A DNA stretch of 64,000 nt, taken from Anaerolineae bacterium (GTDB lineage Bacteria > Chloroflexota > Anaerolineae > Caldilineales > Caldilineaceae). The DNA lies in the NCBI GenBank assembly GCA_030432295.1, contig JAUIHI010000004.1:209706-273705 (forward strand), given 5' to 3'. The notes below the pieces were generated by a model. The model ran no database searches. It was not told the origin of the DNA and was given only the letters and a program-made list of their open reading frames with translations. How positions within the stretch are numbered: the stretch's first letter is position 1; every line of letters starts with the position of its first letter. Shown here in pieces: positions 18,331 to 26,643 of this stretch. A program made the translations under genes and the position numbers.

Positions 18331-19575
18331 GTGCACACGCCTGTGAACTCGCACGCCCGCCTAAGCGAAAAACCATCAGAATTGCACACCCATAGGGGCG
18401 CTGCTTGCTGCGCCCGTCGTGCATCGGGCGCAGCAAGCAGCGCCCCTACGATATCGCGTCGCCGACTTTCCGTGGCGACCCTGGCCCTTCTTGCCTTCTT
18501 CCTCTGCGGCTTCGGCCCGCCCACTCTCCTGGACAGGGATGGCCCTAATCCCCAGCGCCTGACCGTCGGCCAGTTGCGCCAGATGGAACAGGCCGGTCGC
18601 CCGCCAGAAACGATTACGGCCCAGGCCGTGCTGGTCTATGATGTAGACGCGGACCGCATTCTCATCCAGTCCAACGCTGGGGTTGCCCGCGCCCCGGCCA
18701 GCCTGACAAAACTGATGACCGCTCTGCTCATTCTGGAAAAGGGTGGGCTGGAACAGCGGGTGGTGGTGGAGCGGGAAGATTTGGTGGGCGAATCCACAAT
18801 GGGGCTATCCGCAGGTGAGTTGCTCACCGCCGAGGAACTGCTCTGGGGATTGCTCATCCCCAGCGGCAACGACGCGGCTATGGCCCTGGCCCGTCATCAC
18901 TCCGGGAGCGTAGATACATTCGTCCAGGCAATGAACCAGCGCGCCCAGGCGCGGGGACTGACCGAGACCGCTTTCGCCAATCCCCACGGCTTCGACGCGG
19001 ACGGACAGATCAGCAGCGCCCAGGACATGCTCACTCTCACCCGCCTGCTCTGGGCCTACCCCCTCTTTCGCCAGATAGCAGGCACAGCTTCGGCAACAGT
19101 AGCGGGCCATCCGCTCGTCTCCACCAACCAACTGCTGGGGACTTTCCCCAACGCAAACGGCGTGAAAACTGGCACGACGACCGCGGCCGGCCAAAATCTC
19201 GTCGCTGGGATCGACCGGGGCGGCCATCAGCTTTTCGCAGTCATTCTGGGCAGCCAGGATCGCTACTTTGACGCCCGCGCCCTGGCCGTCGCCGCTGACA
19301 ACAGCTTCGCCTGGGCCAATCTCGGCAGCGGACCACGGCTGACTGCGCTGGATCGAGTCTACGATGCGGACCAGAAACGCTGGTTTGTGCGGGCCGAGGG
19401 TGAAACACCTGCGCTTTTTCTGCCAGCCTGGGAACGCCAGCGTCTCTCCCCCTACCGTCGTCTGCAACTGCCCCCGCCCGGTCTCTGGGCAGCCGGGGCC
19501 AGTGCCGGTGTGCTGGAATGGCGAATGGGTGGGGAGGTCGTGGCGACTCAACGCTTGGTGCTCTACTTGCCGTGA
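18331..19575 (+). CDS. D-alanyl-D-alanine carboxypeptidase (S11 family)
   Basis: Extracytoplasmic penicillin-binding serine peptidase that trims peptidoglycan stem peptides. The three active-site motifs are present: ASLTKLM (S-x-x-K), PSGND (S-x-N), and GVKTGTT (K-T-G). A hydrophobic export segment LSVATLALLAFFLCGF lies at about residues 49-64 of the frame, preceded by RRR. The start is uncertain: GTG codons at 18331 and 18343 lack clear ribosome sites, and a later GTG inside the hydrophobic segment would remove the basic n-region. With the upstream start, a perfect 24-bp-arm palindrome (18393-18448) encodes about 19 residues of the N-terminal extension. A second palindrome follows the stop. 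Confidence 0.88.
   Translation: MHTPVNSHARLSEKPSELHTHRGAACCARRASGAASSAPTISRRRLSVATLALLAFFLCGFGPPTLLDRDGPNPQRLTVGQLRQMEQAGRPPETITAQAVLVYDVDADRILIQSNAGVARAPASLTKLMTALLILEKGGLEQRVVVEREDLVGESTMGLSAGELLTAEELLWGLLIPSGNDAAMALARHHSGSVDTFVQAMNQRAQARGLTETAFANPHGFDADGQISSAQDMLTLTRLLWAYPLFRQIAGTASATVAGHPLVSTNQLLGTFPNANGVKTGTTTAAGQNLVAGIDRGGHQLFAVILGSQDRYFDARALAVAADNSFAWANLGSGPRLTALDRVYDADQKRWFVRAEGETPALFLPAWERQRLSPYRRLQLPPPGLWAAGASAGVLEWRMGGEVVATQRLVLYLP
18393..18448. repeat. perfect palindrome (24-bp arms) inside the carboxypeptidase frame
   Basis: Arms at 18393-18416 and 18425-18448 are exact reverse complements (start TAGGGGCGCTGCTTGCTG), with an 8-nt loop TCGTGCAT. It lies between the promoter and the signal-peptide codons. 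Confidence 0.92.
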
Positions 19576-19582
19576 CAAGACA

Positions 19583-19645
19583 GACGGCGGACGGCAGACC
19601 GCGGACGGCGCTGTCCTGGCGGTCCGCGGTCTGCCGTCCGCCGTC
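19583..19645. repeat. perfect palindrome (24-bp arms) after the carboxypeptidase gene
   Basis: Arms 19583-19606 and 19622-19645 (beginning GACGGCGGACGGCAGACC) are perfect reverse complements around a 15-nt loop. Located 7 nt after the stop at 19575 and before the proline racemase-family gene; a possible terminator or mRNA-protecting hairpin. Confidence 0.92.
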
Positions 19646-19671
19646 AATTCGCACCCATTCGGAGAAATCTA

Positions 19672-20718
19672 ATGACCACTCCCACCTGGTCTCCCCCCGC
19701 CCACTGGACCCACATCACCGCCATCGACGCGCACACCGCGGGCGAACCGTTGCGTATATTTACCGGCGGGCTGCCGAACTTCCCCGGTGACACAATCCTC
19801 GCCAAGCGTCGCTATGCGAAAGAACATTGGGATCACATCCGCACGGCGACGATGTGGGAGCCACGGGGCCACGCGGATATGTACGGAGCGATTCTCACCG
19901 AGCCGGTGACAGCCGACGGCCACGCCGGGGTACTCTTTGTCCACAACGAGGGCTTCAGCACAATGTGCGGCCACGGCATTATCGCCCTGGCCCAGGCGGG
20001 GGTGGAGACCGGCCTGCTGACCGGCGAGCCAACCGCGGCAGACCCGTCTGTGCTGGAAATCCGACTGGACACCCCCGCGGGCCGGGTCACGGCCTTTGCC
20101 CGGCGTGCAGGCGGACGGGTGGCTGAAGTCTGGTTTCACAATGTGCCCTCCTTTGTCTACGCGCTGGATCGTACGGTGGAAGTAGACGGCTTTGGCCCGG
20201 TGCGCTATGATGTAGCTTACGGGGGTGCGTTCTATGCCTTTTGCCGGGCGGAAGAGGTGGGCGTGGGCCTGGGGCCGGAGAACTTTCGGGCGTTGATCGA
20301 TGTGGGGATGGCGATCAAACGGGCGGTGATGGCAAGTCTGCCCATTCACCACCCGACAGAGCCGGACCTGGGCTTTCTCTACGGCACAATCTTTACCGGT
20401 GCAGCCCACAATCCGGCCCACCACAGCCGCAACGTTTGCATCTTCGCCGACGGCGAGGTGGACCGCTCGCCCACGGGCACAGGCGTCAGCGCCAGGGCCG
20501 CGCTACATTTTGCCCGCAACGAAATCGGGCTGGGCGAAGCCTTCACCGTCGAAAGCATTCTGGGCACGACCTTCACCGGAGCGGTGACGGAGACGACGAC
20601 ATTCGGCGGCTACGAAGCGGTCACCCCCCGGGTCAGCGGCAGCGCCCACATCTGCGGGCGCAACGAACTGCTCATCGACCCGGAGGATCCCCTGGCCTAT
20701 GGCTTTCTGCTGCGCTGA
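19672..20718 (+). CDS. proline racemase family, probable trans-3-hydroxy-L-proline dehydratase
   Basis: 348-aa enzyme of the proline racemase superfamily. The first catalytic site MCGHGI carries the conserved Cys. At the second site, where racemases and epimerases have DRSPCGTG, this protein reads DRSPTGTGVSARAAL, with Thr replacing Cys. In the family a Cys/Thr pair marks trans-3-hydroxy-L-proline dehydratases, which make pyrroline-2-carboxylate, rather than two-base racemases. The substrate assignment is by this residue only. ATG 19672 has GGAGA 7 nt upstream. The gene lies between palindromic repeats and has no obvious co-operonic partner. Confidence 0.8.
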   Translation: MTTPTWSPPAHWTHITAIDAHTAGEPLRIFTGGLPNFPGDTILAKRRYAKEHWDHIRTATMWEPRGHADMYGAILTEPVTADGHAGVLFVHNEGFSTMCGHGIIALAQAGVETGLLTGEPTAADPSVLEIRLDTPAGRVTAFARRAGGRVAEVWFHNVPSFVYALDRTVEVDGFGPVRYDVAYGGAFYAFCRAEEVGVGLGPENFRALIDVGMAIKRAVMASLPIHHPTEPDLGFLYGTIFTGAAHNPAHHSRNVCIFADGEVDRSPTGTGVSARAALHFARNEIGLGEAFTVESILGTTFTGAVTETTTFGGYEAVTPRVSGSAHICGRNELLIDPEDPLAYGFLLR

Positions 20719-20902
20719 AAAGCCAGCAGAAGGAAACGCAGATGACACAGATTTCCGCAGACTAAATTCCCGTACATCCAATCTATCCCTTCACTTCGAC
20801 AGGCTCAGTACAAGCGGCAAGCTCAGGAGACCGCCGTACAAATTCGTGCCCCAATTTTTGTTCAGTACTCACCCCATTTAGACAGAAAGGAACTACCCGT
20901 CT

Positions 20903-21808
20903 ATGTCCACCCTCCACCTGACCCACGACTACGACGACGCCCTGGAGGTACGCCACGGCGACACAACCCTTTTCCGCTACGTCTACCAGCCCCGGATGGA
21001 GCAGAGCGAATCGCCCAAGCCCTACTTTCACCCGGTCCACGACCTGGCGGGCAATCTGGTGACGATCTTCCGCCCTTACGATCACGTCTGGCACAAAGGC
21101 ATTGCCTTGACCATCTCCCATCTGGAAGACCAGAACTTCTGGGGCGGGGCCAGCTACCGCCACGGCCAGGGCTACATTCCCCTGCCCAACAACGGAACCC
21201 AGCGCCACGACGCCTGGGATGCCATCGACTTCGACGGCGAGAGTCTTCGCGCCTGTGAGCGGCTCTCCTGGATTACCCAAAGCGGCGAGCATTGGCTGGC
21301 CGAGGAACGGCAGATCGGTGCTGCCGTTGACGCGGACGCGGGCTATTGGGCGCTGGATTTCAGCAGCAGCCTGACCAATGTGCGGGGCAAGGTCATCCAT
21401 ATCGGCTCGCCCACCACTGCGGGCCGGGAGAAGGCGGGCTACGGCGGTCTCTTCTGGCGGGGTCCCCGCTCCTTCTTCCAGGGCACAACCATCGACAGCG
21501 AAGGCCGCCAGAACGACGAAAGTATGGGAGAACGGGCCAGTTGGATCGCCTACAGCGGGCAGCACGACGGCAGCGGCGACCGCTCTACCCTCGTCTTTCT
21601 GGACCACCCGTCCAGCCTGCGCCACCCCACCCAGTGGTTTATGCGCCGGGACCCCTTCGCCTGTGCCGCCTTTGCCTGGATGTTCGACGAAATCTACCAC
21701 CTGCAACCCGACGAGACGATTCAACTGCGCCACCGCATTGTGGTTGGGAATGGCTTGTGGGACGCGGAGAAGATTGCGCCGTTGGCCCAGGACTGGGAAA
21801 GGGAATGA
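20903..21808 (+). CDS. DUF6807 (PmoA-like) protein
   Basis: 301-aa protein matching the DUF6807/PmoA-like group: RPYDHVWHKGIALTI, the NFWGGASY region, GYGGLFWRGPRSF and the C-terminal WFMRRDPFACAAFAW followed by LRHRIVV. Homologues occur in carbohydrate-utilisation loci, but no activity is established that I can name. There is no signal peptide. ATG 20903 has AAAGGAAC upstream. The SARP-type regulator begins 9 nt after this stop in the very same reading frame, so the pair is almost certainly co-transcribed. The region 20719-20902 before it contains a fragment TTCGACAGGCTCAG, also seen inverted near 55251. Confidence 0.75.
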   Translation: MSTLHLTHDYDDALEVRHGDTTLFRYVYQPRMEQSESPKPYFHPVHDLAGNLVTIFRPYDHVWHKGIALTISHLEDQNFWGGASYRHGQGYIPLPNNGTQRHDAWDAIDFDGESLRACERLSWITQSGEHWLAEERQIGAAVDADAGYWALDFSSSLTNVRGKVIHIGSPTTAGREKAGYGGLFWRGPRSFFQGTTIDSEGRQNDESMGERASWIAYSGQHDGSGDRSTLVFLDHPSSLRHPTQWFMRRDPFACAAFAWMFDEIYHLQPDETIQLRHRIVVGNGLWDAEKIAPLAQDWERE

Positions 21809-21817
21809 GCGTCGGGA

Positions 21818-24800
21818 TTGGCTGAAGAAATTTCAATCCTCTCCTTTAGATTACTGGGGCAGGTTGCCCTATTCAAAGATGGAAAGCCCCTGGAGCAGTT
21901 TCGCAGCCAAAAAGAAGCCGCGCTGCTGATCTACCTGGCCCACACGGGAGAGAGCCATCCCCGAGATTTTCTGGCCGAATTGTTATGGGAAGACCGTACA
22001 ATCAGCCAGATGCGGGGGAATCTGCGCACCGTCCTCTCCCGCCTGCGCGAGCAAGTTGGTGACGCGCTGGTGGTCACACGCTCGTCCGTGGGGCTGGCAG
22101 AGGATAGCCGCCACCCGGTGGATTCGGTGCGTCTGCTCCAGGCGCTGATCAACTTTGGCCCGATCGGTTCGTCGGAAAAGGCCACGGCCCTCCAGAACCT
22201 GCTGACCGACTATCGGGGCGATTTTCTGGCCGACTTTTATCTGAGCGACGCGCCCCTCTTCGACAGTTGGACAACGACGACGCGCGAAGAAATTCGGACA
22301 CAAGTGATTGTCGCCTTTCGCAAATTGGCAGAGTACATTCTGGACGGTGGAGAGACCACCCAGGGCATCGCCATCGCCCGGCGCTGGCTCAAGGTGGATG
22401 AACTGGATGAAGATGCCCACATTCTGCTGATCCGATTGCTGCTGGAACAGGGCGATAGACCGGCGGCTGTCGCCCACTATCAGGCGGCTGTCCACCTGCT
22501 CCGTTCTGAACTGGATGTGGAACCGTCCCCATCCCTGTCAGGGTTAATCCAGCCTGCCCTGCCCACCCCTTCTCCACCAGCCCGCCATCTCCGGTCAGCG
22601 TCCCACAACCTCCCCCCCGCCTACAATCCATTCTTTGGCCGGGTGCGCGTCCAGCGGGAAATTCACAGCCGACTGGACCAGTCCTGGTGTCGGCTTGTGA
22701 CAATTGTGGGCCAGGGGGGTGTAGGGAAAACACGGCTGGCTACCGACATTGCCCGGGACCGGTTGGACCGCTATTCCGACGGTGCCTGGCTGGTGGATCT
22801 GGCAGAGGTAGAATCGGAGGACGAAGACCTGGCCGAAGCTATCGCCATCGAAATCGCCACCGCCATCGACCTGCGCCTGAGCGGCTCTGCCAGGCCAACC
22901 GAACAACTGCTCACCCATCTGCAACAGAAGCAAACGTTGCTGGTGCTGGACAATTTCGAGCATATCCTGGGCGGCATACAGATCGTTCTTGACATTCTGC
23001 AACGCTGCGAAGCCGTGCAATTGCTGGCCACATCCCGAGAGGCGTTGCACATCCGGGCCGAATGGGCCATCCCTCTGTTGGGGTTGGACTATCCCGACGA
23101 CGATAGGGAGGAGACTCCTTCCGACGCCGTCGACCTGTTTGTGGCCCGACATGCCCAACAGTCGCCGGGGCCACTCTCAGCCGCAGAGATGACCGCCATC
23201 CGCACCATTTGCCGCAGGGTAGAAGGGCTGCCCCTGGCGCTTGAACTGGCCGCCGCGCTGACACAGGAGACCCCAAGCCAGGAAATTGCAGCCCAGATCG
23301 AGAACGATTTTGACAAGTTGACTGCCTCTCTGCGCGATGTACCGGAACGCCACCGCAGCCTGCATATTGTCTTCGAAATGTCCTGGGGCAGACTGTCGGC
23401 GGACCTGCGGACCTGCCTGGCCCAACTGGCGATCTGTCGCGGCGGCTTTGCCCCTGACGCAGCCCAGCAGATTGCTCAGGCCGATGCCCGTCACCTGGAC
23501 GCGCTGCAACAAAAGTCCCTGCTGACCTACAGCCCAGAAGCCGACCGCTACACGCTCCATTCGGTGGTGCGTGCCTATGCCGCGGCCAAGCGTCCAGCCG
23601 AAGACCCCACGCCCCACAGACACGCCGAGTATTACCTATCTCTGCTGGCTGCCCACGCGGACCCCTTGCAGCGCGCAGCGCCCCAGAAGTCTGTGGCGCT
23701 GCTTCTGACCGACCTGGACAATATACGCCTGGCCTGGCAGACCGCGCTGGCCGAGCGCACAGCCAAGCGACTCGCCCCTGCGTTGCCGGCGATTTCGACT
23801 CTCTATCAACTGCGTGGGCTGGCCCGTGAGGCCGAGGACGTGATGCAGGCCACAGCCAGCGCAGCAGCAGAATGGGGTGCAAGCGGCCTTCCCCTGGCGG
23901 CGCGGGCTGGACTGGAACGGGCGCGCTTCCAAAATCGGCTGGGACGCTACCGGCCGGCCATTGAGACAGCCCAACGGGCAGTGGCATTGGCGGAGAGAGT
24001 CAATGACCGCTGGGCAGACGGTATGGGCCACATCCTGTGGGGTGAATCTCTGTGGCGGCTGGGGGAGTACGCAACTGCCCGGCAGCAGCTGACCCACGCC
24101 CTCGCCCTTGCAGAAGGGATGGCCCCAGAGAGTGTCCAGGCGGAGGATGCGACCCAAATTGTGGGCTGGTGTCACCATCACTTGGGCATCATCGACGACA
24201 TTCAAGGCCGCTATGCCAGCGCCCTCGACCATTTGCAGCAGTCATGTGCCGCGTGGCAGACAATCGATAACGCACAGGCGTTGAGCAACAGCCTCAACAG
24301 CGTTGCCATTGTGCGCTATCATCAAGGCGATCTGCCAGCAGCCCAGCAGGCCATGGAACAAGCCCTGGCAATCGGTGAACAGATCGATGACCGCCATCGC
24401 CAGGCAAACCTGATCAACAACCTGAGTATGATCGCTACTGAACAGGGCAATTATGCGGATGCCCACTACTATTTACAGCAGGGGCTGAACCTGGCTGTGG
24501 CGGCCGGGGATGTCTATGTGCAAGGAGTTCTCTATAACAACCTGGGTAAAAACTATCGTCTGCTGGGTGATTTCGATGCTGCCGAGGAAGCATTGGCCCA
24601 GGCAATGCAGATTGTGGAGCCAATTGGTGATCCGATGTTGCGGGCGACTGCGCTATTCTATCTGGCCGACACGAAACAAGCGCGCGGAGAGAGCAAAGAG
24701 GCCGAGTCCTACTATCGACAAGCGTTGGAAATCGCACGGCGGGACAAGCTGGAGTACATTGCGTGTGAAATTTTGATCGGCCTGGCCGGGCTTTGGCGTG

Positions 24801-24904
24801 CCACAAAGGCCGCCCAGGCCAGAGAATATGCAGCCCAGGCCATTGCGTTGGCAACGAAACTCAAAAATCCTGAACTGCTGAAGCGCGCACAGGCCATTCA
24901 TTGA
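21818..24904 (+). CDS. SARP-type transcriptional regulator with NB-ARC and TPR domains
   Basis: 1028-aa AfsR-like regulator. Residues about 8-100 form the winged-helix DNA-binding domain (FRLLGQVALFKDGKPL, then RGNLRTVLSRLRE). Residues about 100-245 are the bacterial transcriptional activation domain (WLKVDELDEDAHILLIRLL). The STAND ATPase follows, with Walker A VGQGGVGKTRLA near 295 and Walker B TLLVLDNFEHIL near 372. TPR repeats fill about 640-1020 (for example YNNLGKNYRLLGDFDAAEEA). The start is TTG 21818, the first possible start after the in-frame stop of the DUF6807 gene at 21806. SARP proteins bind direct heptamer repeats; two such sites lie downstream at 25178 and 26413. The activating ligand is unknown. 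Confidence 0.88.
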   Translation: MAEEISILSFRLLGQVALFKDGKPLEQFRSQKEAALLIYLAHTGESHPRDFLAELLWEDRTISQMRGNLRTVLSRLREQVGDALVVTRSSVGLAEDSRHPVDSVRLLQALINFGPIGSSEKATALQNLLTDYRGDFLADFYLSDAPLFDSWTTTTREEIRTQVIVAFRKLAEYILDGGETTQGIAIARRWLKVDELDEDAHILLIRLLLEQGDRPAAVAHYQAAVHLLRSELDVEPSPSLSGLIQPALPTPSPPARHLRSASHNLPPAYNPFFGRVRVQREIHSRLDQSWCRLVTIVGQGGVGKTRLATDIARDRLDRYSDGAWLVDLAEVESEDEDLAEAIAIEIATAIDLRLSGSARPTEQLLTHLQQKQTLLVLDNFEHILGGIQIVLDILQRCEAVQLLATSREALHIRAEWAIPLLGLDYPDDDREETPSDAVDLFVARHAQQSPGPLSAAEMTAIRTICRRVEGLPLALELAAALTQETPSQEIAAQIENDFDKLTASLRDVPERHRSLHIVFEMSWGRLSADLRTCLAQLAICRGGFAPDAAQQIAQADARHLDALQQKSLLTYSPEADRYTLHSVVRAYAAAKRPAEDPTPHRHAEYYLSLLAAHADPLQRAAPQKSVALLLTDLDNIRLAWQTALAERTAKRLAPALPAISTLYQLRGLAREAEDVMQATASAAAEWGASGLPLAARAGLERARFQNRLGRYRPAIETAQRAVALAERVNDRWADGMGHILWGESLWRLGEYATARQQLTHALALAEGMAPESVQAEDATQIVGWCHHHLGIIDDIQGRYASALDHLQQSCAAWQTIDNAQALSNSLNSVAIVRYHQGDLPAAQQAMEQALAIGEQIDDRHRQANLINNLSMIATEQGNYADAHYYLQQGLNLAVAAGDVYVQGVLYNNLGKNYRLLGDFDAAEEALAQAMQIVEPIGDPMLRATALFYLADTKQARGESKEAESYYRQALEIARRDKLEYIACEILIGLAGLWRATKAAQAREYAAQAIALATKLKNPELLKRAQAIH

Positions 24905-24992
24905 GTTATTGGCAAAGGTTCCGCGCGGCTCCACCACCCATCCTCCTTATTGTCCTCGCTGGTTCTTCGATTATTCTCCAAAAAATTTAGTG

Positions 24993-25158
24993 TTCCCACC
25001 GCTTTTCTGTATTGGTCAGGTAGATGTTGAAACTTAACGCAAAGTCGCAGGGACGCAAAGGGCGCAGAGAACAGCTTTGCATCTTTCGATCTTTGCGCCA
25101 TTGCGTTGAGGATCGGCAGTTCAAGCTGTTGTTGACCAATACAGTTCCTACCACTTTT
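24993..25158. mobile_element. MITE-like element with 12-bp TIRs and 14-bp near-direct repeats
   Basis: Terminal inverted repeats CTGTATTGGTCA (25007-25018) and its exact complement (25133-25144) bound 138 bp. Immediately outside are near-identical direct repeats TTCCCACCGCTTTT (24993-25006) and TTCCTACCACTTTT (25145-25158), 12 of 14 matching, as expected of an old target duplication. Inside is a second imperfect palindrome (AACGCAA at 25036 against TTGCGTT at 25102). There is no coding capacity. With the SARP-type site this accounts for the 370-bp gap between the regulator and the NB-ARC gene. Confidence 0.55.
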
Positions 25159-25177
25159 CGTGGCTAAAGCGCCACTT

Positions 25178-25210
25178 GGAAGCGCTTTGGAAGCGTTCAC
25201 TCCCTATACT
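25178..25210 (+). promoter_or_regulatory. SARP-type operator/promoter 1
   Basis: GGAAGCG at 25178-25184 and again at 25189-25195 (7-mer, 4-bp gap, 11-bp period), then 9 nt, then TATACT (25205-25210) as the -10. No good -35 hexamer is present; in SARP promoters the repeats occupy that region. Expected transcription start is near 25217. Confidence 0.7.
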
Positions 25211-25274
25211 GAATATCATCCCCGTCGCAGCCGCTGAACATAAACCGCGCAGATACGCAGATTTCAAATCATAC

Positions 25275-26360
25275 GTGAGAGCCATTCTTGTGGTCGGTCC
25301 CGATTCCCCTCTTCCGCCGCGCGCACGGCCAGCGTCCACCCATAACCTGCCCCCTGATTTTGATCCCTTCATCGGGCGCGAGGAGGAACGCCGGGAGATC
25401 CACGCCAGCCTGGACCAGCGCTCAACCCGGCTTGTCAACCTGTGGGGAATGGGTGGCGTGGGCAAGAGCCGCCTGGCAATTGCCATCGCTCAGGAACGTC
25501 TGCACCGCTACCCGGAGGGTGTCTGGCTGGTGGAGCTGGCGGAGATGAAGCCGGGCAAGCTGGACCAGACCAGGGAAATGGCGGTAGCTATCGCCGCTGC
25601 CCTGCAGCTACCCTGGCGGGAGGGTGCGAACGCCAAAGCCCAGTTGCTCGGTCATCTGGCAGGGCGACGGACACTGCTGGTGTTGGACAGCGTGGAGCGG
25701 TTGGCCGGGGATGGCCTGCCCTTCCTCGTCTCTGTGGCCGAGCGCTGTCCCGGTGTGGACCTGCTGGCGACCAGCCGGGACGCACCGCCGCCCGGCCTGG
25801 GCCCCACCTTTCCTTTGACCGGGCTGGCCTATCCACCCAGCCACAACGACAATGACAATGACGACGACAATGACAAGCAGCCATGGGAAGCGGTGGAACT
25901 CCTGACGGTTCGCCGCGCCCAGCACTGTTGGGCGCCTCTTACCCGGGCCGACCAGAGGGCCATCCGCCGCATCTGCCGACTGGTGGAGGGGCTGCCCCTA
26001 GCCCTGGAACTGGCCGCAGCCCAGACCAAACAGATGAGTCTGCCGGAGATCGCCGCCGCCCTCGAAAGCGGTCTGGAGATACTATCTTCCCCTCTGCGGG
26101 ATACACCAGCCCGCCAGCGTAGCCTGGCCGCGGCCCTGGCCGATTCCTGGCAGCGTCTGCCCCCGGACCTGCAAGGATGTCTGGCCCGGCTGGCCGCGCT
26201 GGACGCAGAGTTCAGCGCGGCCACAGCCCGACGCGTGGCAAGGGCAACACCGGGGCAGCTTGCCGCTCTGTGTAACCGATCCCTGCTGATACACCAAGTG
26301 TCGGAAGACCTTTACCGGCTGCACCCAGCAGTGCGGACTTTCATAGAGCGGAAAGAGTAG
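25275..26360 (+). CDS. NB-ARC ATPase, paralogue of the SARP regulator's central domain
   Basis: About 361 aa from GTG 25275. It is clearly homologous to the NB-ARC part of the regulator at 21818: HNLPPDFDPFIGR beside HNLPPAYNPFFGR, Walker A WGMGGVGKSRLA, Walker B TLLVLDSVERL, and LVEGLPLALELAAA. It lacks the DNA-binding, BTAD and TPR domains, so it is either a partial duplicate or a stand-alone ATPase modulator. The frame is open up to 25176, but that would place codons inside the predicted promoter; GTG 25275 is the first start after the predicted transcription start and has no clear ribosome site. A run HNDNDNDDDNDK, from a GACAAT microsatellite, interrupts the fold at a variable loop. Confidence 0.65.
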   Translation: MRAILVVGPDSPLPPRARPASTHNLPPDFDPFIGREEERREIHASLDQRSTRLVNLWGMGGVGKSRLAIAIAQERLHRYPEGVWLVELAEMKPGKLDQTREMAVAIAAALQLPWREGANAKAQLLGHLAGRRTLLVLDSVERLAGDGLPFLVSVAERCPGVDLLATSRDAPPPGLGPTFPLTGLAYPPSHNDNDNDDDNDKQPWEAVELLTVRRAQHCWAPLTRADQRAIRRICRLVEGLPLALELAAAQTKQMSLPEIAAALESGLEILSSPLRDTPARQRSLAAALADSWQRLPPDLQGCLARLAALDAEFSAATARRVARATPGQLAALCNRSLLIHQVSEDLYRLHPAVRTFIERKE

Positions 26361-26412
26361 GAAAGTCTCATTGCACCTGCTCGCTTCCACTTCTGCGATG
26401 CCCCAGCGCTGT

Positions 26413-26445
26413 GGAAGCGTTTTGGAAGCGCTGGCTGAGTACACT
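26413..26445 (+). promoter_or_regulatory. SARP-type operator/promoter 2
   Basis: GGAAGCG at 26413-26419 and 26424-26430 (again an 11-bp period), then exactly 9 nt, then TACACT (26440-26445). An inverted copy CGCTTCC sits at 26382-26388. It lies in the leader region of the secreted metalloprotease gene (ATG 26644), with an expected leader of about 190 nt. Confidence 0.7.
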
Positions 26446-26643
26446 GGGTGATAGATCCTATAACAATAGAAATAACCCACTTGTCAACCGCCCGATGTCT
26501 GAAAGTAACCATCCGTCTACTTACAGAGATAAATCGTGTGTAATACCTTATGTCAGGATACGCGTGGTGATGGAACATCCCTTGTCCTCTGTACTCGGCT
26601 TTCATTGCTCTTTATTTTAACTCTGACCAAAAGGAGATTCTCT

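Noticed and set aside
25176-25274. Upstream in-frame start (TTG 25176) of the NB-ARC gene
   Set aside because: These codons overlap the operator repeats and the -10, so they would not be in the transcript.
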